Notes: generated by a model not told the origin, from the letters alone. A stretch of DNA of 64,000 bases from 67-14 sp035502775 (GCA_035502775.1 DATJUB010000062.1:16183-80182); one strand, 5' to 3'; shown: positions 50,390 to 60,200, counted from the first letter of the stretch. Program-made: numbers and translations.

Positions 50390-51337
50390 ATGACTACATG
50401 CGTGGTAACCGGCGGAGCCGGATTCGTCGGGTCTCACCTCTGTGAGCAGCTTCTCGAAAGAGGCAACCGGGTGATCTGCATCGACAACCTCGATACGGGC
50501 TCCCTCCAGAACATCGAGCACATCCGCTCGCCCGACTTCTTCTTCACCAACCAGGACATCACCGAGGAGGTCAGGATCGAGGGTGAGGTCGACTTCGTCT
50601 ACCACCTCGCCTCACCGGCCAGCCCGATCGACTATGCCCGGCTGCCGCTCCACACCCTGAAGGTCGGTGCCCAGGGCACGTGGCACATGCTCGGCGTCGC
50701 CAAGTTCAAGCGCGCCCGGTTCCTGCTCGCCTCGACCTCCGAGGTCTACGGTGACCCGCAGGTCCATCCCCAGGAGGAGAGCTACTGGGGCCACGTCAAC
50801 CCGATCGGTCCGCGTGGCGTGTACGACGAGGCCAAGCGCTACGCCGAGGCGCTGACCATGGCCTACCTGCGCCAGCAGGGAGTCGACACCTCGATCGTCC
50901 GCATCTTCAACACCTACGGCTCGCGCATGCGTGCCCACGACGGCCGGGCGATCCCGACCTTCCTGCGGCAGGCGCTGCAGAACCAGCCTCTGACCGTGTT
51001 CGGGGACGGCAGCCAGACCCGATCGTTCTGCTTCGTCGACGATCTGGTCCGCGGATTGATCAGCCTGGCCGAGTCCGGTGAACACATGCCGGTCAACATC
51101 GGCAACCCGGACGAGTACACGCTGCTTCAGCTCGCGAACGCGGTGATCGAGGCGTCGGGATCGGACTCGAAGATCGTGTTCGAGCCGCTGCCGACCGACG
51201 ATCCCCAGGTCCGCCAGCCGAACATCGACCGGGCCCGCGAGATCCTCGGCTGGGAGCCGACCATCTCCCTGAGTGACGGCCTTCGCAAGACGATCGACCA
51301 GTCCGGCCGCGGCCGTCTGATCGGCGATATCGAGTAG
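50390..51337 (+). CDS. uxs: UDP-glucuronate decarboxylase (UDP-xylose synthase)
   Basis: 315 residues, extended SDR. TGGAGFVGSH (7-16) binds NAD, HLASPASPIDYARLPLHTLK and STSEVYGDPQVHPQ with YWGHVNPIGPRGVYDEAKR (Tyr/Lys pair) are the Uxs-type blocks. It converts UDP-glucuronate to UDP-xylose and CO2, supplying pentose for surface glycan. It opens the glycan cluster. TACCAT ends 8 bases before the ATG. A terminator hairpin follows at 51347. Confidence 0.92.
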   Translation: MTTCVVTGGAGFVGSHLCEQLLERGNRVICIDNLDTGSLQNIEHIRSPDFFFTNQDITEEVRIEGEVDFVYHLASPASPIDYARLPLHTLKVGAQGTWHMLGVAKFKRARFLLASTSEVYGDPQVHPQEESYWGHVNPIGPRGVYDEAKRYAEALTMAYLRQQGVDTSIVRIFNTYGSRMRAHDGRAIPTFLRQALQNQPLTVFGDGSQTRSFCFVDDLVRGLISLAESGEHMPVNIGNPDEYTLLQLANAVIEASGSDSKIVFEPLPTDDPQVRQPNIDRAREILGWEPTISLSDGLRKTIDQSGRGRLIGDIE

Positions 51338-51346
51338 AGACACAAC

Positions 51347-51373
51347 CCGCTCGGCGCCGGCCGCGCCGAGCGG
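51347..51373. terminator. Bidirectional hairpin between uxs and the WecB-like gene
   Basis: CCGCTCGGCGC, loop CGGCC, GCGCCGAGCGG, then TTCTAG. The 11-bp stem lies between the two convergent stop codons. Confidence 0.8.
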
Positions 51374-51375
51374 TT

Positions 51376-52449
51376 CTAGCTCCCGGCCAGCAGCAGGCGG
51401 GCCACGGTCGAACTCACGTCGGTCCGCTGGTACTCCTCCGGAGGGGTCCACTCCGGATCGCCGTCGAGCGCGACCCTGGCCGCACGCTCGATCGCCCCGG
51501 CCTCGACGCCGCTGAGAATGTTCGAGCCGCATTCAAGGGTCTCGCGACGCTCGGTCGAATCTCGCAGGGTCACGGCGGGCACCCCGAACAGGCAGCATTC
51601 CTCCTGAACCGTGACGCTGTCGGTGAAGACGAGGTGGGCGCCCATCTCCAGCGCCACGAAATCGAAGAAGCCGAAGGTACCGCCGGCCAGGTCGATACCG
51701 AACTCGTCGAGACGGACCCGGGTGCGCGGATGGACGGAGGCGACCACCGGAAGGTCCAGCTCGCGGGAAACCGCCCGGACTCCGTCGACAAGCGAGCGCA
51801 GCCGCTCCTCGACCTCGATCGTCTCCCACCGGTGGACGGTGAGCAGCAGGTACTCCCCCGGGGTCAGTTCGAGGCGTTCGATCACCGTCTCGGCCGCTGT
51901 GGCGATGCTCCCCTCATGGTGTTCGATCACCTCGAGCACGGGGTTGCCGATGACCATCACGCGCTCGGGTGAGATCCCCTCGGCGATCAGGTTCCGGCGG
52001 CCGCCCTCCGTGTAGGGGAGCAGCAGGTCACTCGAGTGGTCGATCACCCGCCGGTTGACCTCTTCGGCGACCCGATCGTCGAAGCAGCGGCTACCGGCAT
52101 CCATGTGTACAACGTGTATGCCTTGCTTCTTGGCCACCAGAGCCGAAAGTCCGCTGTCCGCGTCACCGGCTACCAGCAGCCGATCGGGGCTGTGCTCCTG
52201 AAGCAGGGACTCAATCCGCTCCAGGATCTGACCGATCCGCCCGGCTGAGCCCGGAGCGTCTATTCCCAGATGATGATCCGGCGCCCTCACCCCGAGTTCC
52301 TCGAGGAAGGCCTCACCGAGCTCGGGATCGTGGTTGTGGCCGATCGCGACGACCACGTGCTCCGCACAGCGGTCGAGCGTCTCGATGACGCGGCTCAGCC
52401 GAACTATCTCGGACCGGTTGCCGAGCACCGTCATCACCTTGCGTCGCAT
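51376..52449 (-). CDS. wecB: UDP-N-acetylglucosamine 2-epimerase-like (WecB/MnaA family)
   Basis: 357 residues, GT-B-like fold of the non-hydrolysing epimerases: HMDAGSRCFDDRVAEEVNRRVIDHSSD, GNPVLEVIEHH, LLTVHRWETIE, and FTDSVTVQEECCLFGVP. The N-terminal motif, normally GTRPE, is GNRSE here, and the His in LTVHR and Glu in EVNRRV are kept. The product would be UDP-ManNAc or an analogous sugar. TAACTT sits 6 bases before the ATG, suggesting a leaderless transcript. Confidence 0.85.
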   Translation of the reverse strand: MRRKVMTVLGNRSEIVRLSRVIETLDRCAEHVVVAIGHNHDPELGEAFLEELGVRAPDHHLGIDAPGSAGRIGQILERIESLLQEHSPDRLLVAGDADSGLSALVAKKQGIHVVHMDAGSRCFDDRVAEEVNRRVIDHSSDLLLPYTEGGRRNLIAEGISPERVMVIGNPVLEVIEHHEGSIATAAETVIERLELTPGEYLLLTVHRWETIEVEERLRSLVDGVRAVSRELDLPVVASVHPRTRVRLDEFGIDLAGGTFGFFDFVALEMGAHLVFTDSVTVQEECCLFGVPAVTLRDSTERRETLECGSNILSGVEAGAIERAARVALDGDPEWTPPEEYQRTDVSSTVARLLLAGS

Positions 52450-52528
52450 GACGCGAAGTTACCACGACGGAAGCGAGGTCCGGCATGGTTCGGAACCGGA
52501 CGATGCCGGGCCGAATACAGTCCCGGAA

Positions 52529-53494
52529 ATGCCCGAAACCGGATCGACACGAGAGCTGGGCCCCGTGCCCGACGGCCCGGTTCTGGTCATCGGATCGACC
52601 GGTTTCGTCGGACGGGCGGCCACCGAATCACTGCGTGAGCTAGGACGGAAGGTCGTCGGCGCCTCGACCACCGGTCACGATTCCGACCTGGCCTGCGACA
52701 TCCGGATCCCGGAGTCGGTCGATCGGGTTCTGGTCGCCGTGAGACCCGCCGCCGTGATCCTCGCGGCGGGCATCGCCTCGGTCACCGAATCGTGGGAGGA
52801 CCCGGCGGGAGCCTTCACTGCCAATACCGCCGGAGCCTTCAACCTGCTCGACGGAACCCGGCGCCTGGCCCCCTCGAGCCAGATCGTGATCGCGTCATCG
52901 GCCGGCGTCTACGGCGCCCCCGGCCCTTCCGGCTCGTCGCCCTTCCGCGAGGACTCGCCGGTCAGACCGGCCTCTCCCTACGCGGCATCGAAGGCGGCGG
53001 CCGAGGTGCTCTGCCATCAATTCACCCGGCAGGCCGGACTCACGGTCACGATCTGCCGGATGTTCAACCAGGTCGGCCCCGGACAGGGCGCCGCCCAGGC
53101 TCCAGCCGAATTCTCACGCGAGATCGCCCTTGCCGAGAAGCGGGGCGACGCCGGGCTGCGGCTCACGGTCGGAGATCCGCGGACCGCGCGGGACTTCACC
53201 GACGTGCGTGACACCGGCCGGGCCCTCGCCGGGCTGATCGAGGCACGAGCCCCCGGAGTGTTCAACCTCTGTTCCGGGAACCCGGCCAGTCTTGCCGAGA
53301 TCGCCGGGATCCTGTCCGAGCGGACCCGGATCGATGTCGAACTCGGGACCGATCCGGCCCGTTCGCGCAAGGCTGACATCCTCAGCGTCCACGGCTCTAG
53401 CTCGAAGGTCCGGGAGGCAATCGGCTGGCGACCGGAGATCCCGCTCGAGCGCAGTCTCGCCGATCTGCTCGACGACTGGCGAAACCGGGTCTGA
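52529..53494 (+). CDS. NAD-dependent epimerase/dehydratase (GDP-sugar-reductase-like SDR)
   Basis: 321 residues, extended SDR: IGSTGFVGRAATE binds the cofactor (second Gly of GxxGxxG replaced by Thr-Gly), SSAGVYG supplies Ser, YAASKAAAE the Tyr/Lys pair, and MFNQVGPGQG with FTDVRDTGRA the substrate side. The set is closest to GDP-4-dehydro-6-deoxymannose reductases and GDP-mannose dehydratases. The ATG at 52529 is chosen because TACAGT ends 7 bases upstream; a longer reading from 52448 is possible. It ends at TGATCA, directly abutting the convergent gene. Confidence 0.83.
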   Translation: MPETGSTRELGPVPDGPVLVIGSTGFVGRAATESLRELGRKVVGASTTGHDSDLACDIRIPESVDRVLVAVRPAAVILAAGIASVTESWEDPAGAFTANTAGAFNLLDGTRRLAPSSQIVIASSAGVYGAPGPSGSSPFREDSPVRPASPYAASKAAAEVLCHQFTRQAGLTVTICRMFNQVGPGQGAAQAPAEFSREIALAEKRGDAGLRLTVGDPRTARDFTDVRDTGRALAGLIEARAPGVFNLCSGNPASLAEIAGILSERTRIDVELGTDPARSRKADILSVHGSSSKVREAIGWRPEIPLERSLADLLDDWRNRV

Positions 53495-54526
53495 TCAGAC
53501 CGGCGGAGGAGTCCCGGGAGGCGGGATCGGATGCTTCAGCACCTCGGCCGCGCCCCGGCGGCTCTCACCCAGCCAGGACTGCGCCAGCGAGAGATCACCG
53601 CTTCGCTGAAGTTCCCGCCGTTTCCTCAGCAGCTCGGGCAGCCGCAGGAAAGAGGCTCCCTTTCCGGCCAGAGTCAGGAGCAGGCGGCGGGCCTGGATCG
53701 CCCTGATGATCGCGCCGAGCTCGACCACCGCGATCCGGGGGATCTGGGAGACCGGCATGAACTTGACCTGGGTGCTGATCCGGTTCCTCGCGACCAGCCG
53801 CGCGTTCTCGGCGTCGGGACGGGCGAAACCCGCATGCCAGGCCGCATTGCCGACATGCCAGACGACCGCCGAGGGAACGACGCGAAAGTTCCAGCCGGCC
53901 ACCCGGGCCCGCACGTTCAGATCGACGTCCTCGTAGAAGGCGAAATAGCTTTCGTCGTAGCCGCCGACGTCGGCGATCACCTGCCGCCGGAACATGCAGG
54001 CCGCACCACAGACTCCGAAGATCTCGCGCGCCTCGTACCCGCGGCTTCCCTGGGGCTGGCCGATGCCGTCCTCGCGGGCGCGGCCGTCGGCGGTCAATGC
54101 CTGACCGAGACTGTAGATCAGCACCCCAGGATCGTCGGGATCGCGGTCCCGGCCGCGGATCATCGAGAGAATGCGGGGCTGGACCCCGCCGATCCGCTCA
54201 TCTGAGACCAGCGCGCGATACATGTCGAGCAGCGCGCCGGGCTCGGCGATCGTGTCCGCGTTCATCGTCATCACGGCCTCGGCCGTGGTCGAGGCGAATC
54301 CGAGATTGACGGCGGGAGCGAACCCGAGATTCCGCGGCAGCGGGATGTGCGGGATCCCCTCCTCGTGAAGGAAGGCGATCGAACCGTCCACCGAGCCGTT
54401 GTCGACCACCATCAATTCGATCTCGACCCCCTCCTGCGACTCCAGGGAGGCGAGACATGCTCGCAGGTCCTCGACGCCGTTCCAGTTGGGAATGACCACG
54501 GCGATGCGCGGCTGTACGGGACCCAT
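53495..54526 (-). CDS. Glycosyltransferase family 2 (rhamnosyltransferase-like)
   Basis: 343 residues. AVVIPNWNGVEDL, DNGSVDGS, the NADT metal site (MTMNADTIAEP), GACMFRR and SYFAFYEDVDLNVRARVAGW identify a GT2 of the WbbL or dTDP-rhamnosyltransferase type acting at the cytoplasmic membrane face. No membrane segments. ATG at 54526 chosen; an upstream GTG at 54532 is possible. It is a glycan-cluster member; acceptor unknown. Confidence 0.9.
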   Translation of the reverse strand: MGPVQPRIAVVIPNWNGVEDLRACLASLESQEGVEIELMVVDNGSVDGSIAFLHEEGIPHIPLPRNLGFAPAVNLGFASTTAEAVMTMNADTIAEPGALLDMYRALVSDERIGGVQPRILSMIRGRDRDPDDPGVLIYSLGQALTADGRAREDGIGQPQGSRGYEAREIFGVCGAACMFRRQVIADVGGYDESYFAFYEDVDLNVRARVAGWNFRVVPSAVVWHVGNAAWHAGFARPDAENARLVARNRISTQVKFMPVSQIPRIAVVELGAIIRAIQARRLLLTLAGKGASFLRLPELLRKRRELQRSGDLSLAQSWLGESRRGAAEVLKHPIPPPGTPPPV

Positions 54527-54613
54527 CCGCACAGACTTTCACAACCCCACCCGGCGGCATCAGGTGGCCGGAACCAGTCGAACGTGACTCCCATGAGGAT
54601 AGGATCGCCCGCG

Positions 54614-55654
54614 ATGCCATCCACAGTCTCCCAGCGGCCCCTGGCCCAGAAGTCAATTCATGCCGCGAAGAGCGTCGCCCGCCGGCTGGCCGGCACCTCG
54701 ATCGGCCGGCGAGCGGTCACGACCCTGCGAACCGACCCGACCCCGGCCCAGCTGGACGAGTGGCTGGTGCCGCTCTTCGGCGAGGAGCTGAACCGGATCG
54801 ACGCCGCCGTGAAGAACGCCGGTCTCGAAGGGTACGCCGAGTTCCGCGATCTCGACGACGACCTCTGGTCCCTGCTGCTGACCAAGGAGTACGAGGCCTA
54901 CCCCGGCATCCGTTCGTTCCTGCCGGGCCTTCCGGAGCCCGCGCTCCAGGCGATGTGGAACGGCACCAGCGGACCGACCCTGGCCGCCCAGAGCGTCTGC
55001 TTCTACCGCAAGGTCAAGGAGATGCAGGCCACCCACGGCAGCGGTGCGCTCGCCGATTCCCGGATTCTCGATTTCGGCTGCGGCTGGGGACGGCTCACCC
55101 GCATGCTGGCCAAGGACCTGAACCCGGGACAGCTCTACGGCTGCGATCCGGTCGAGAGCATTCTCGATGTCAGCCGCCAGACCAGCGTTCCGGCCCAGCT
55201 GGCCCAGAGCGAGTTCATTCCGGAGAGCCTGCCCTTCGACGAGAAGTTCGACCTCGTCTTCGCCTTCTCGGTCTTCACCCATATCTCCGAGGCGGCCCAC
55301 CTCGCTTCGCTGAAGGCGATCCACGACGGACTCAATCCGGGCGGCCTCTTCGTGGTCACCATCCGGCCGCCGGCCTACATCGACTTCAATCCGCTGATGC
55401 GGCCCGCGGTCGACCGGCTCGGCCCCAGCCGCCTCGAGGAGCTGCGCAAGCCCAACTACGTGTTCGTGCCTCATGACACCGACGGACATCCCCAGTACGA
55501 CGATGCCGCCGACGATCCGATGAGCTACGGAGAAACCGTGATCACGCTGCCCTACATCCGGGAGAAGTGGGCCCCGATGTTCGATCTGCTCGACGTCAGC
55601 GTGCTCACCGGCGACATGTACCAGGTGGCGCTCACGCTGCGCAAAGCCGCGTAG
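54614..55654 (+). CDS. SAM-dependent methyltransferase
   Basis: 346 residues. ILDFGCGWGRLTRMLA (about 150-165) is the SAM-binding loop, then CDPVESILDVSR and FAFSVFTHISEAAHLASL, as in class I methyltransferases that modify glycan ends. N-terminal 110 residues are helical and unassigned. Start at 54614 has GAGGATAGGA 9 bases upstream; 54593 is an alternative. It sits between a GT and the exporter genes, fitting capping or modification of a surface polysaccharide. Confidence 0.83.
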   Translation: MPSTVSQRPLAQKSIHAAKSVARRLAGTSIGRRAVTTLRTDPTPAQLDEWLVPLFGEELNRIDAAVKNAGLEGYAEFRDLDDDLWSLLLTKEYEAYPGIRSFLPGLPEPALQAMWNGTSGPTLAAQSVCFYRKVKEMQATHGSGALADSRILDFGCGWGRLTRMLAKDLNPGQLYGCDPVESILDVSRQTSVPAQLAQSEFIPESLPFDEKFDLVFAFSVFTHISEAAHLASLKAIHDGLNPGGLFVVTIRPPAYIDFNPLMRPAVDRLGPSRLEELRKPNYVFVPHDTDGHPQYDDAADDPMSYGETVITLPYIREKWAPMFDLLDVSVLTGDMYQVALTLRKAA

Positions 55655-55669
55655 CCCCCGGGCGGATCC

Positions 55670-56536
55670 TCAGAGCTCTTCGGCGATCCGGGGCACTTCC
55701 CGCCTGAAGATCCAGACGGAGGCGACGCAGATCGCGACGTAGATCCCGATCGAAGGCAGCAGCTGCGCGAATCCACCGGCCGCCTGAACGGCGCTCGGCG
55801 CGTTGGGATCGATGATCCAGTGGCGGGCCTCGATGAAGATCGGGGTCAGCGGGTTCAGCAGGATCCAGTCCACGTACTGGGACGGCACGATCTCGAGCGG
55901 GTAGAGGACCGGTGTCGCGTAGAAAAGCGCCGTTACCACCACACCCCAGATGATCCCGACATCGCGGTAGCGCACGTAGAGCGAGGAGAGAATCATCGAG
56001 ATCGCGAGCGTTATCGTGAACAGAGCGAGGATGATCACGGGGAAGAGCAGCCAGGTCCAGACGATCGCCACCCCGAAGGCGAGCAGGAAGATCAGCACCG
56101 CCAGCATGTTCGTGCAGAGGTTGAACAGGCCGGTGAGCACCGTGGCCAGCGGGATCACCAGGCGCGGGAAGTGCGTCTTGCGCACGACGCTCTCCTGGTT
56201 GACCACCGACATCACCGAGGCCAGCGTCACCTCCTGGAAAAAGGAGATCAGGACGATGTTGAAGAGCAGAAGGACGGGATAGAACTCGGCCTGGTCGCCG
56301 ACCCGAAAGATCCGGGTGAAGACGAAGAGGAGGACCGCGAACAGGGCCAGCGGCCGCAGCAGAGACCAGAAATATCCGAGCACGGTGCCGAAGTAGGTCT
56401 TCTTGAAATCGTTGACGGAGATCAGGAACAGCAGGTCGAAGAACCGCTTGTGGCCGCCTCCGACCGCCGAAGGCCCGGTCACGTCCCGGAGGACCAGTTC
56501 CTCACCGGAATCCGACTTCACCTCCGGAGCGGACAT
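55670..56536 (-). CDS. wzm: Polysaccharide ABC-exporter permease
   Basis: 288 residues with six hydrophobic segments, ABC-2 type. DLLFLISVNDFKKTYFGTVLGYFWSLLRPL is the amphipathic start typical of Wzm/TagG permeases. It starts one base inside the stop of the ATPase gene (TGATG) so the two are coupled. It exports polyprenyl-linked glycan chains across the membrane. Confidence 0.92.
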   Translation of the reverse strand: MSAPEVKSDSGEELVLRDVTGPSAVGGGHKRFFDLLFLISVNDFKKTYFGTVLGYFWSLLRPLALFAVLLFVFTRIFRVGDQAEFYPVLLLFNIVLISFFQEVTLASVMSVVNQESVVRKTHFPRLVIPLATVLTGLFNLCTNMLAVLIFLLAFGVAIVWTWLLFPVIILALFTITLAISMILSSLYVRYRDVGIIWGVVVTALFYATPVLYPLEIVPSQYVDWILLNPLTPIFIEARHWIIDPNAPSAVQAAGGFAQLLPSIGIYVAICVASVWIFRREVPRIAEEL

Positions 56537-57837
56537 CAGCTCTCCTCCGGACGGGAGACTTCGATCTCGTCGGTCAACGAGACCACGCCGGGCTCGATCG
56601 CGGTACCGAAGATCACCCAGTCGATCGCCCGCAGCACCTGCATGCGCATGTCGTGCATGCCGTCGTCGCGATAGCCGCGGGAGCTCAGGTAGTAGCGGCC
56701 CGGCTTCAGGATGTTGTCCACGTCGACCGAGATCTGGACCCGCTCACCCGGCGCCAGCGACTCGTATCCGTCTTCGCTGAGCCGCCTCGTGTAGCCGAAC
56801 ACCTGGTAGCCGGCCTCGTCGGTGACACCGAATCCGAAGACCGGCCCGGGCATCTCGCGGATCGCCTCGACGATCACGCACATGCGGAACGGGGCGTGCT
56901 TCTCGACGTTGAGCACGCGCTCGCCGTCGGGAGTCTCCAGCCAGGCATCGACGATGTGGGCGTCGTCGCCCTCTTCGGAGCCGCCGGCGTGGAAACCCGG
57001 ACGCTCGTCGACCTCGCGGAAGTTGGCCCGCATGTACCACTCGGCGATGTCCTGCGGGGTGCCGATCGTGCTGACCTTGCCGTCGTGGATCATCATCGCG
57101 CGGTGGCAGAATTTCTCCACCGCGTTCATATCGTGGGTCACCAGGATGATCGTCTTACCGGCCTTCCGCATCTCATGGAAGACGTCCTCGCATTTCTGGG
57201 CGAAGCTGGCGTCACCGACCGCGAGCACCTCGTCGATCAGCATGATGTCGGCCTCGGCCTGGACCATCACCGAGAAGGCCAGCCGCACCATCATGCCCGA
57301 CGAGTAGTTCTTCAGTTTCAGGCTGGCGAACTCCTCGAGACCGGCGAACTCGATCACCGGCTCGACGATCTCCGATGCCTCCTGGCGGGAGAGACCCATC
57401 ATCACCGCGTTCAGGACGATGTTCTCGTAGGCGGTCATCTCCGGGTTGAAGCCGACTCCGAGCTCGATGAACGGCGCGATCCGCCCGGCCACCCGGATCC
57501 TGCCCCGGTCGGCGCGGTAGATGCTGCCGAGGATCTTCAGGAGGGTGCTCTTGCCCGATCCGTTGAGGCCGACGATGCCGAAGAACTCGCCCTTGTGAAC
57601 CTCGAAGGAGACATCGTCGAGAGCGTGAAGCTCGCGATACGGATTTCGGCGGAAGGGATGGACCGCCCGCTCCTTGATCGAATCGATCCGGTGTTCGGGG
57701 ATGCGAAAGGTCTTGCCGACCCCGCGCGCCTCGACCACGACCGGATTGGCCAGAACCTCGGCCGCGGCTTCGGCAGGGGTCTGTTGATCTGTTGAGGATG
57801 CCGGATTCAAGATGTTCGCCGCCGGGCACGGGTACAT
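56536..57837 (-). CDS. wzt: Polysaccharide ABC-exporter ATPase with C-terminal glycan-binding domain
   Basis: 433 residues. Walker A GLNGSGKS (90-97), signature YSSGMMVRLAFS, Walker B IMLIDEVLAVGD and H-loop VTHDM, preceded by the REL/F coupling region KERAVHPFRRNPYRELHAL. The last 145 residues (from about 285, VDAWLETPDGERVLNVEKHAPF) are a Wzt_C beta-sandwich that recognises the finished non-reducing glycan end. The nearby methyltransferase at 54614 is the sort of enzyme that makes such an end cap. Start at 57837 is uncertain; the GTG at 57870 is the alternative. Confidence 0.92.
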   Translation of the reverse strand: MYPCPAANILNPASSTDQQTPAEAAAEVLANPVVVEARGVGKTFRIPEHRIDSIKERAVHPFRRNPYRELHALDDVSFEVHKGEFFGIVGLNGSGKSTLLKILGSIYRADRGRIRVAGRIAPFIELGVGFNPEMTAYENIVLNAVMMGLSRQEASEIVEPVIEFAGLEEFASLKLKNYSSGMMVRLAFSVMVQAEADIMLIDEVLAVGDASFAQKCEDVFHEMRKAGKTIILVTHDMNAVEKFCHRAMMIHDGKVSTIGTPQDIAEWYMRANFREVDERPGFHAGGSEEGDDAHIVDAWLETPDGERVLNVEKHAPFRMCVIVEAIREMPGPVFGFGVTDEAGYQVFGYTRRLSEDGYESLAPGERVQISVDVDNILKPGRYYLSSRGYRDDGMHDMRMQVLRAIDWVIFGTAIEPGVVSLTDEIEVSRPEES

Positions 57838-57886
57838 CCCGGCGAAGGCAAGGCTATCCGACCCCGGCACCCCGGCCGTTCGCGCC

Positions 57887-60139
57887 TCACCCGAACTTCA
57901 AGGCCGCGGCGATCTCGGCGATCAGGCGATCGTCGAGCGCCTCGTCCCAGTCCTTCGGCCAATCGACCCCGGCACCGGCCGCCCGGCCCTCGAAGTCCTC
58001 GACCCGTGCGGCCGCCTCCCGCAGCCCGGCCAGCACCGCTCCGGCCTCGGGCTCGGACGCGATCAGGTTGGGAGAGATGGCGGTGAGCCGCTCCGCGGTC
58101 TTGCTCTCACCGTAGGTGGTCGTGACCACGGCCATGCCGGCCGAGGCCATCTCGATCGGAACCAGGCTCGGATGGGGCGCGTCCATCAGGGCCAGCCCGA
58201 GATCGTGCCCGGCGAGGAACCGCCCGTAAGCGTCCTGGCCGGTGCGCCGCAGCGTCTTCAGCGACCGCCCTCCGCCGAGGTCGATCTCACCGTCCGATCC
58301 GGTCGAGCCGATTGCGAAGAACTCCCACTCCGGACCGAAGATCCCTTCGGCCACAGCTCTTCTCAGGGCGTCGAGGCCGAGCTCGTAGAGATTGCGGGCC
58401 GCATGCGCTTCCGGCCGGCCGTAGAAGACCAGGCGCCGACCCTGACGCGCGCCCAGCTCGCCCGCGGACGGCGCCTCGATCGGCGTGATCGCGTTGCGAA
58501 AGGCCAGCGAGCGTCCCTCTCCGGCCTCACGGCCCCCCGCGAACACCCCGATCCGGCGGTCGGCGAAGTGGTCACGCAGGATCTCGGTCGAGAAGAGCGC
58601 TTCGTGATCGAACGAGTAGGACTCCTCCGCCAGTCTCGACCAGGCTCCGTCGGGCACGGTCAGCGGCTCGTACTCCTGGATCATGTAGAGGAACCGGCGA
58701 TCACCGTTCTGTGCGGCCAACCGGGCCGCGATATGGGCGGTCCACCACGTGGTCGCGATGAACCGGTCATCGGGACTCAGCTTCAGGGCTTCCCGTCCGT
58801 CACGTCCGAAAGCGATCCCGACCCGGTCGAAGAGGCCATCCAGCTGACGGTATGACTCGACCTGCCGGCGCCAGTCCTTCGGCAGGGGAGGAGTCGGATC
58901 GACGGTCACGATGCGGACCGGCAGACCGGACTCGGCCATCCGGCGGGCCAGGCTGAACTTGGCGATGTAGCCGCCGAACAGGTGCTCGAGGTCGATCGTC
59001 GGGATCAGCAGGTTGATCCGGACCGGCTCGTCATTCGAGACGACCGGGAACAGCGGTGCCACCTTCATCCGCATCTGCGGTGTGAGCCCGCCCTCCGCCG
59101 CCTCGCCCGGATCTCCCGACAGCCGGTCCCGAACGCTCCGCGGCAGGCGCCGCTTGATGCCGGCCAGATGCCGGTAGAGAACCCCGCGCGCAAGTACCCG
59201 CTCGATACCCATGGTCTCGGTATGGCCGGCGAGCGAGCGCATCGGGCGGAGCGCCAGCCAGGCCAATCCGATCGCTGAGCGATCACTGCCGGCGAAGCGC
59301 TTCAGCGCGCGGCGCTTGGCCGGTGCCATACGGTCGCCGCAGCGGGCGAGCACCGTCTGGCTGATCGCCTTCAGGCGCAGATAGACGTCGAAATAGCAGG
59401 AGGCCCAGCCGCCGAAGATCTCCCGCCACCGGCGCGGATCGGCCCGACGCCAGCCGCCGCTGATGATGCCCTCGTTCGCTTTCTCGTGCCCGAGCACGGC
59501 CCCGCCGTGCTGCACGTAGTCGTAGAGCGGGCGATCGACGTACCTCACCTCGCCGAGAGCGAGGGCGACCATCGCCAGCCAATGGTCGTGGTACTGCTCG
59601 CCGGGCAGCTCCGGAAAGGGCAGGGCCCGCTCGACCACCGACCGGCGGAAGAGCGAAGCCGCCCCGGTGACCGTGTTGGCGATCAGCAGGGAGGCGATAT
59701 TGGTGAAGTTGTTCTTCCTGGTGGTCCAGTAGGTCGGTGCGATCAGGCTGCCGTCCTCGGCCACCAGGCGCTGGTCGCTGTAGATCAGCTCGGCCGGCCC
59801 GATGCCGGCCATGAGGGTCTCGAGCTTGTCCTCGTGCCAGCGGTCGTCCTGGTCACTGAGCGCGATCAGCTCACACTCCGGCGGCGCCATCATGATCGCC
59901 CTCTCGAAGTTCCGGTAGAAGCCGAGGCGCCGGTCCGAGACCGAGACCGTGAACCGGGAATCGTCCCCGATCACCTCGAGCATCGCCGCGAGGGTCTCCT
60001 CCCCGGAATGGTCGTCGCTGATGAAGCAGTGCCATCCGGTCTCGGTCTGGTTCCGAATCGAATCGACTTGGACCCGGAAGAGATCCAGGTTCGGTGAGTA
60101 GGTCGCCATGCAGACGGCGACGTCGATCGGTTCGGCCAT
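57887..60139 (-). CDS. Two-domain GT2-GT4 glycosyltransferase (WsaF-like C-terminal domain)
   Basis: 750 residues. Residues 1-250 are a GT-A GT2 domain: AVCMATYSPNLDLF, ISDDHSGEET, metal site LSDQDDRWHEDKL, and GAASLFRR. Residues about 370-745 are a GT-B domain: LIPTIDLEHLFGGYIAKFSLA, FIATTWWTAHIA, VFYGRPEAHAARNLYELG and GLALMDAPHPSLVPIEMASAGM (the donor-binding end), as in WsaF-type rhamnosyltransferases. A single chain would add two sugars in turn. TAGAAT lies 9 bases before the ATG. Confidence 0.88.
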   Translation of the reverse strand: MAEPIDVAVCMATYSPNLDLFRVQVDSIRNQTETGWHCFISDDHSGEETLAAMLEVIGDDSRFTVSVSDRRLGFYRNFERAIMMAPPECELIALSDQDDRWHEDKLETLMAGIGPAELIYSDQRLVAEDGSLIAPTYWTTRKNNFTNIASLLIANTVTGAASLFRRSVVERALPFPELPGEQYHDHWLAMVALALGEVRYVDRPLYDYVQHGGAVLGHEKANEGIISGGWRRADPRRWREIFGGWASCYFDVYLRLKAISQTVLARCGDRMAPAKRRALKRFAGSDRSAIGLAWLALRPMRSLAGHTETMGIERVLARGVLYRHLAGIKRRLPRSVRDRLSGDPGEAAEGGLTPQMRMKVAPLFPVVSNDEPVRINLLIPTIDLEHLFGGYIAKFSLARRMAESGLPVRIVTVDPTPPLPKDWRRQVESYRQLDGLFDRVGIAFGRDGREALKLSPDDRFIATTWWTAHIAARLAAQNGDRRFLYMIQEYEPLTVPDGAWSRLAEESYSFDHEALFSTEILRDHFADRRIGVFAGGREAGEGRSLAFRNAITPIEAPSAGELGARQGRRLVFYGRPEAHAARNLYELGLDALRRAVAEGIFGPEWEFFAIGSTGSDGEIDLGGGRSLKTLRRTGQDAYGRFLAGHDLGLALMDAPHPSLVPIEMASAGMAVVTTTYGESKTAERLTAISPNLIASEPEAGAVLAGLREAAARVEDFEGRAAGAGVDWPKDWDEALDDRLIAEIAAALKFG

Positions 60140-60200
60140 CTTCCGCCGATTCTATGGACCGCACTGGTTCGCTCGCGGCTCCTCGTTAGGATCGCGTCCC

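Noticed and set aside
57838..57886. Additional small gene between the Wzt ATPase and the two-domain glycosyltransferase
   Set aside because: The 49-base gap holds no reading frame with a start and Shine-Dalgarno; it may be the 5' extension of the ATPase from GTG at 57870.
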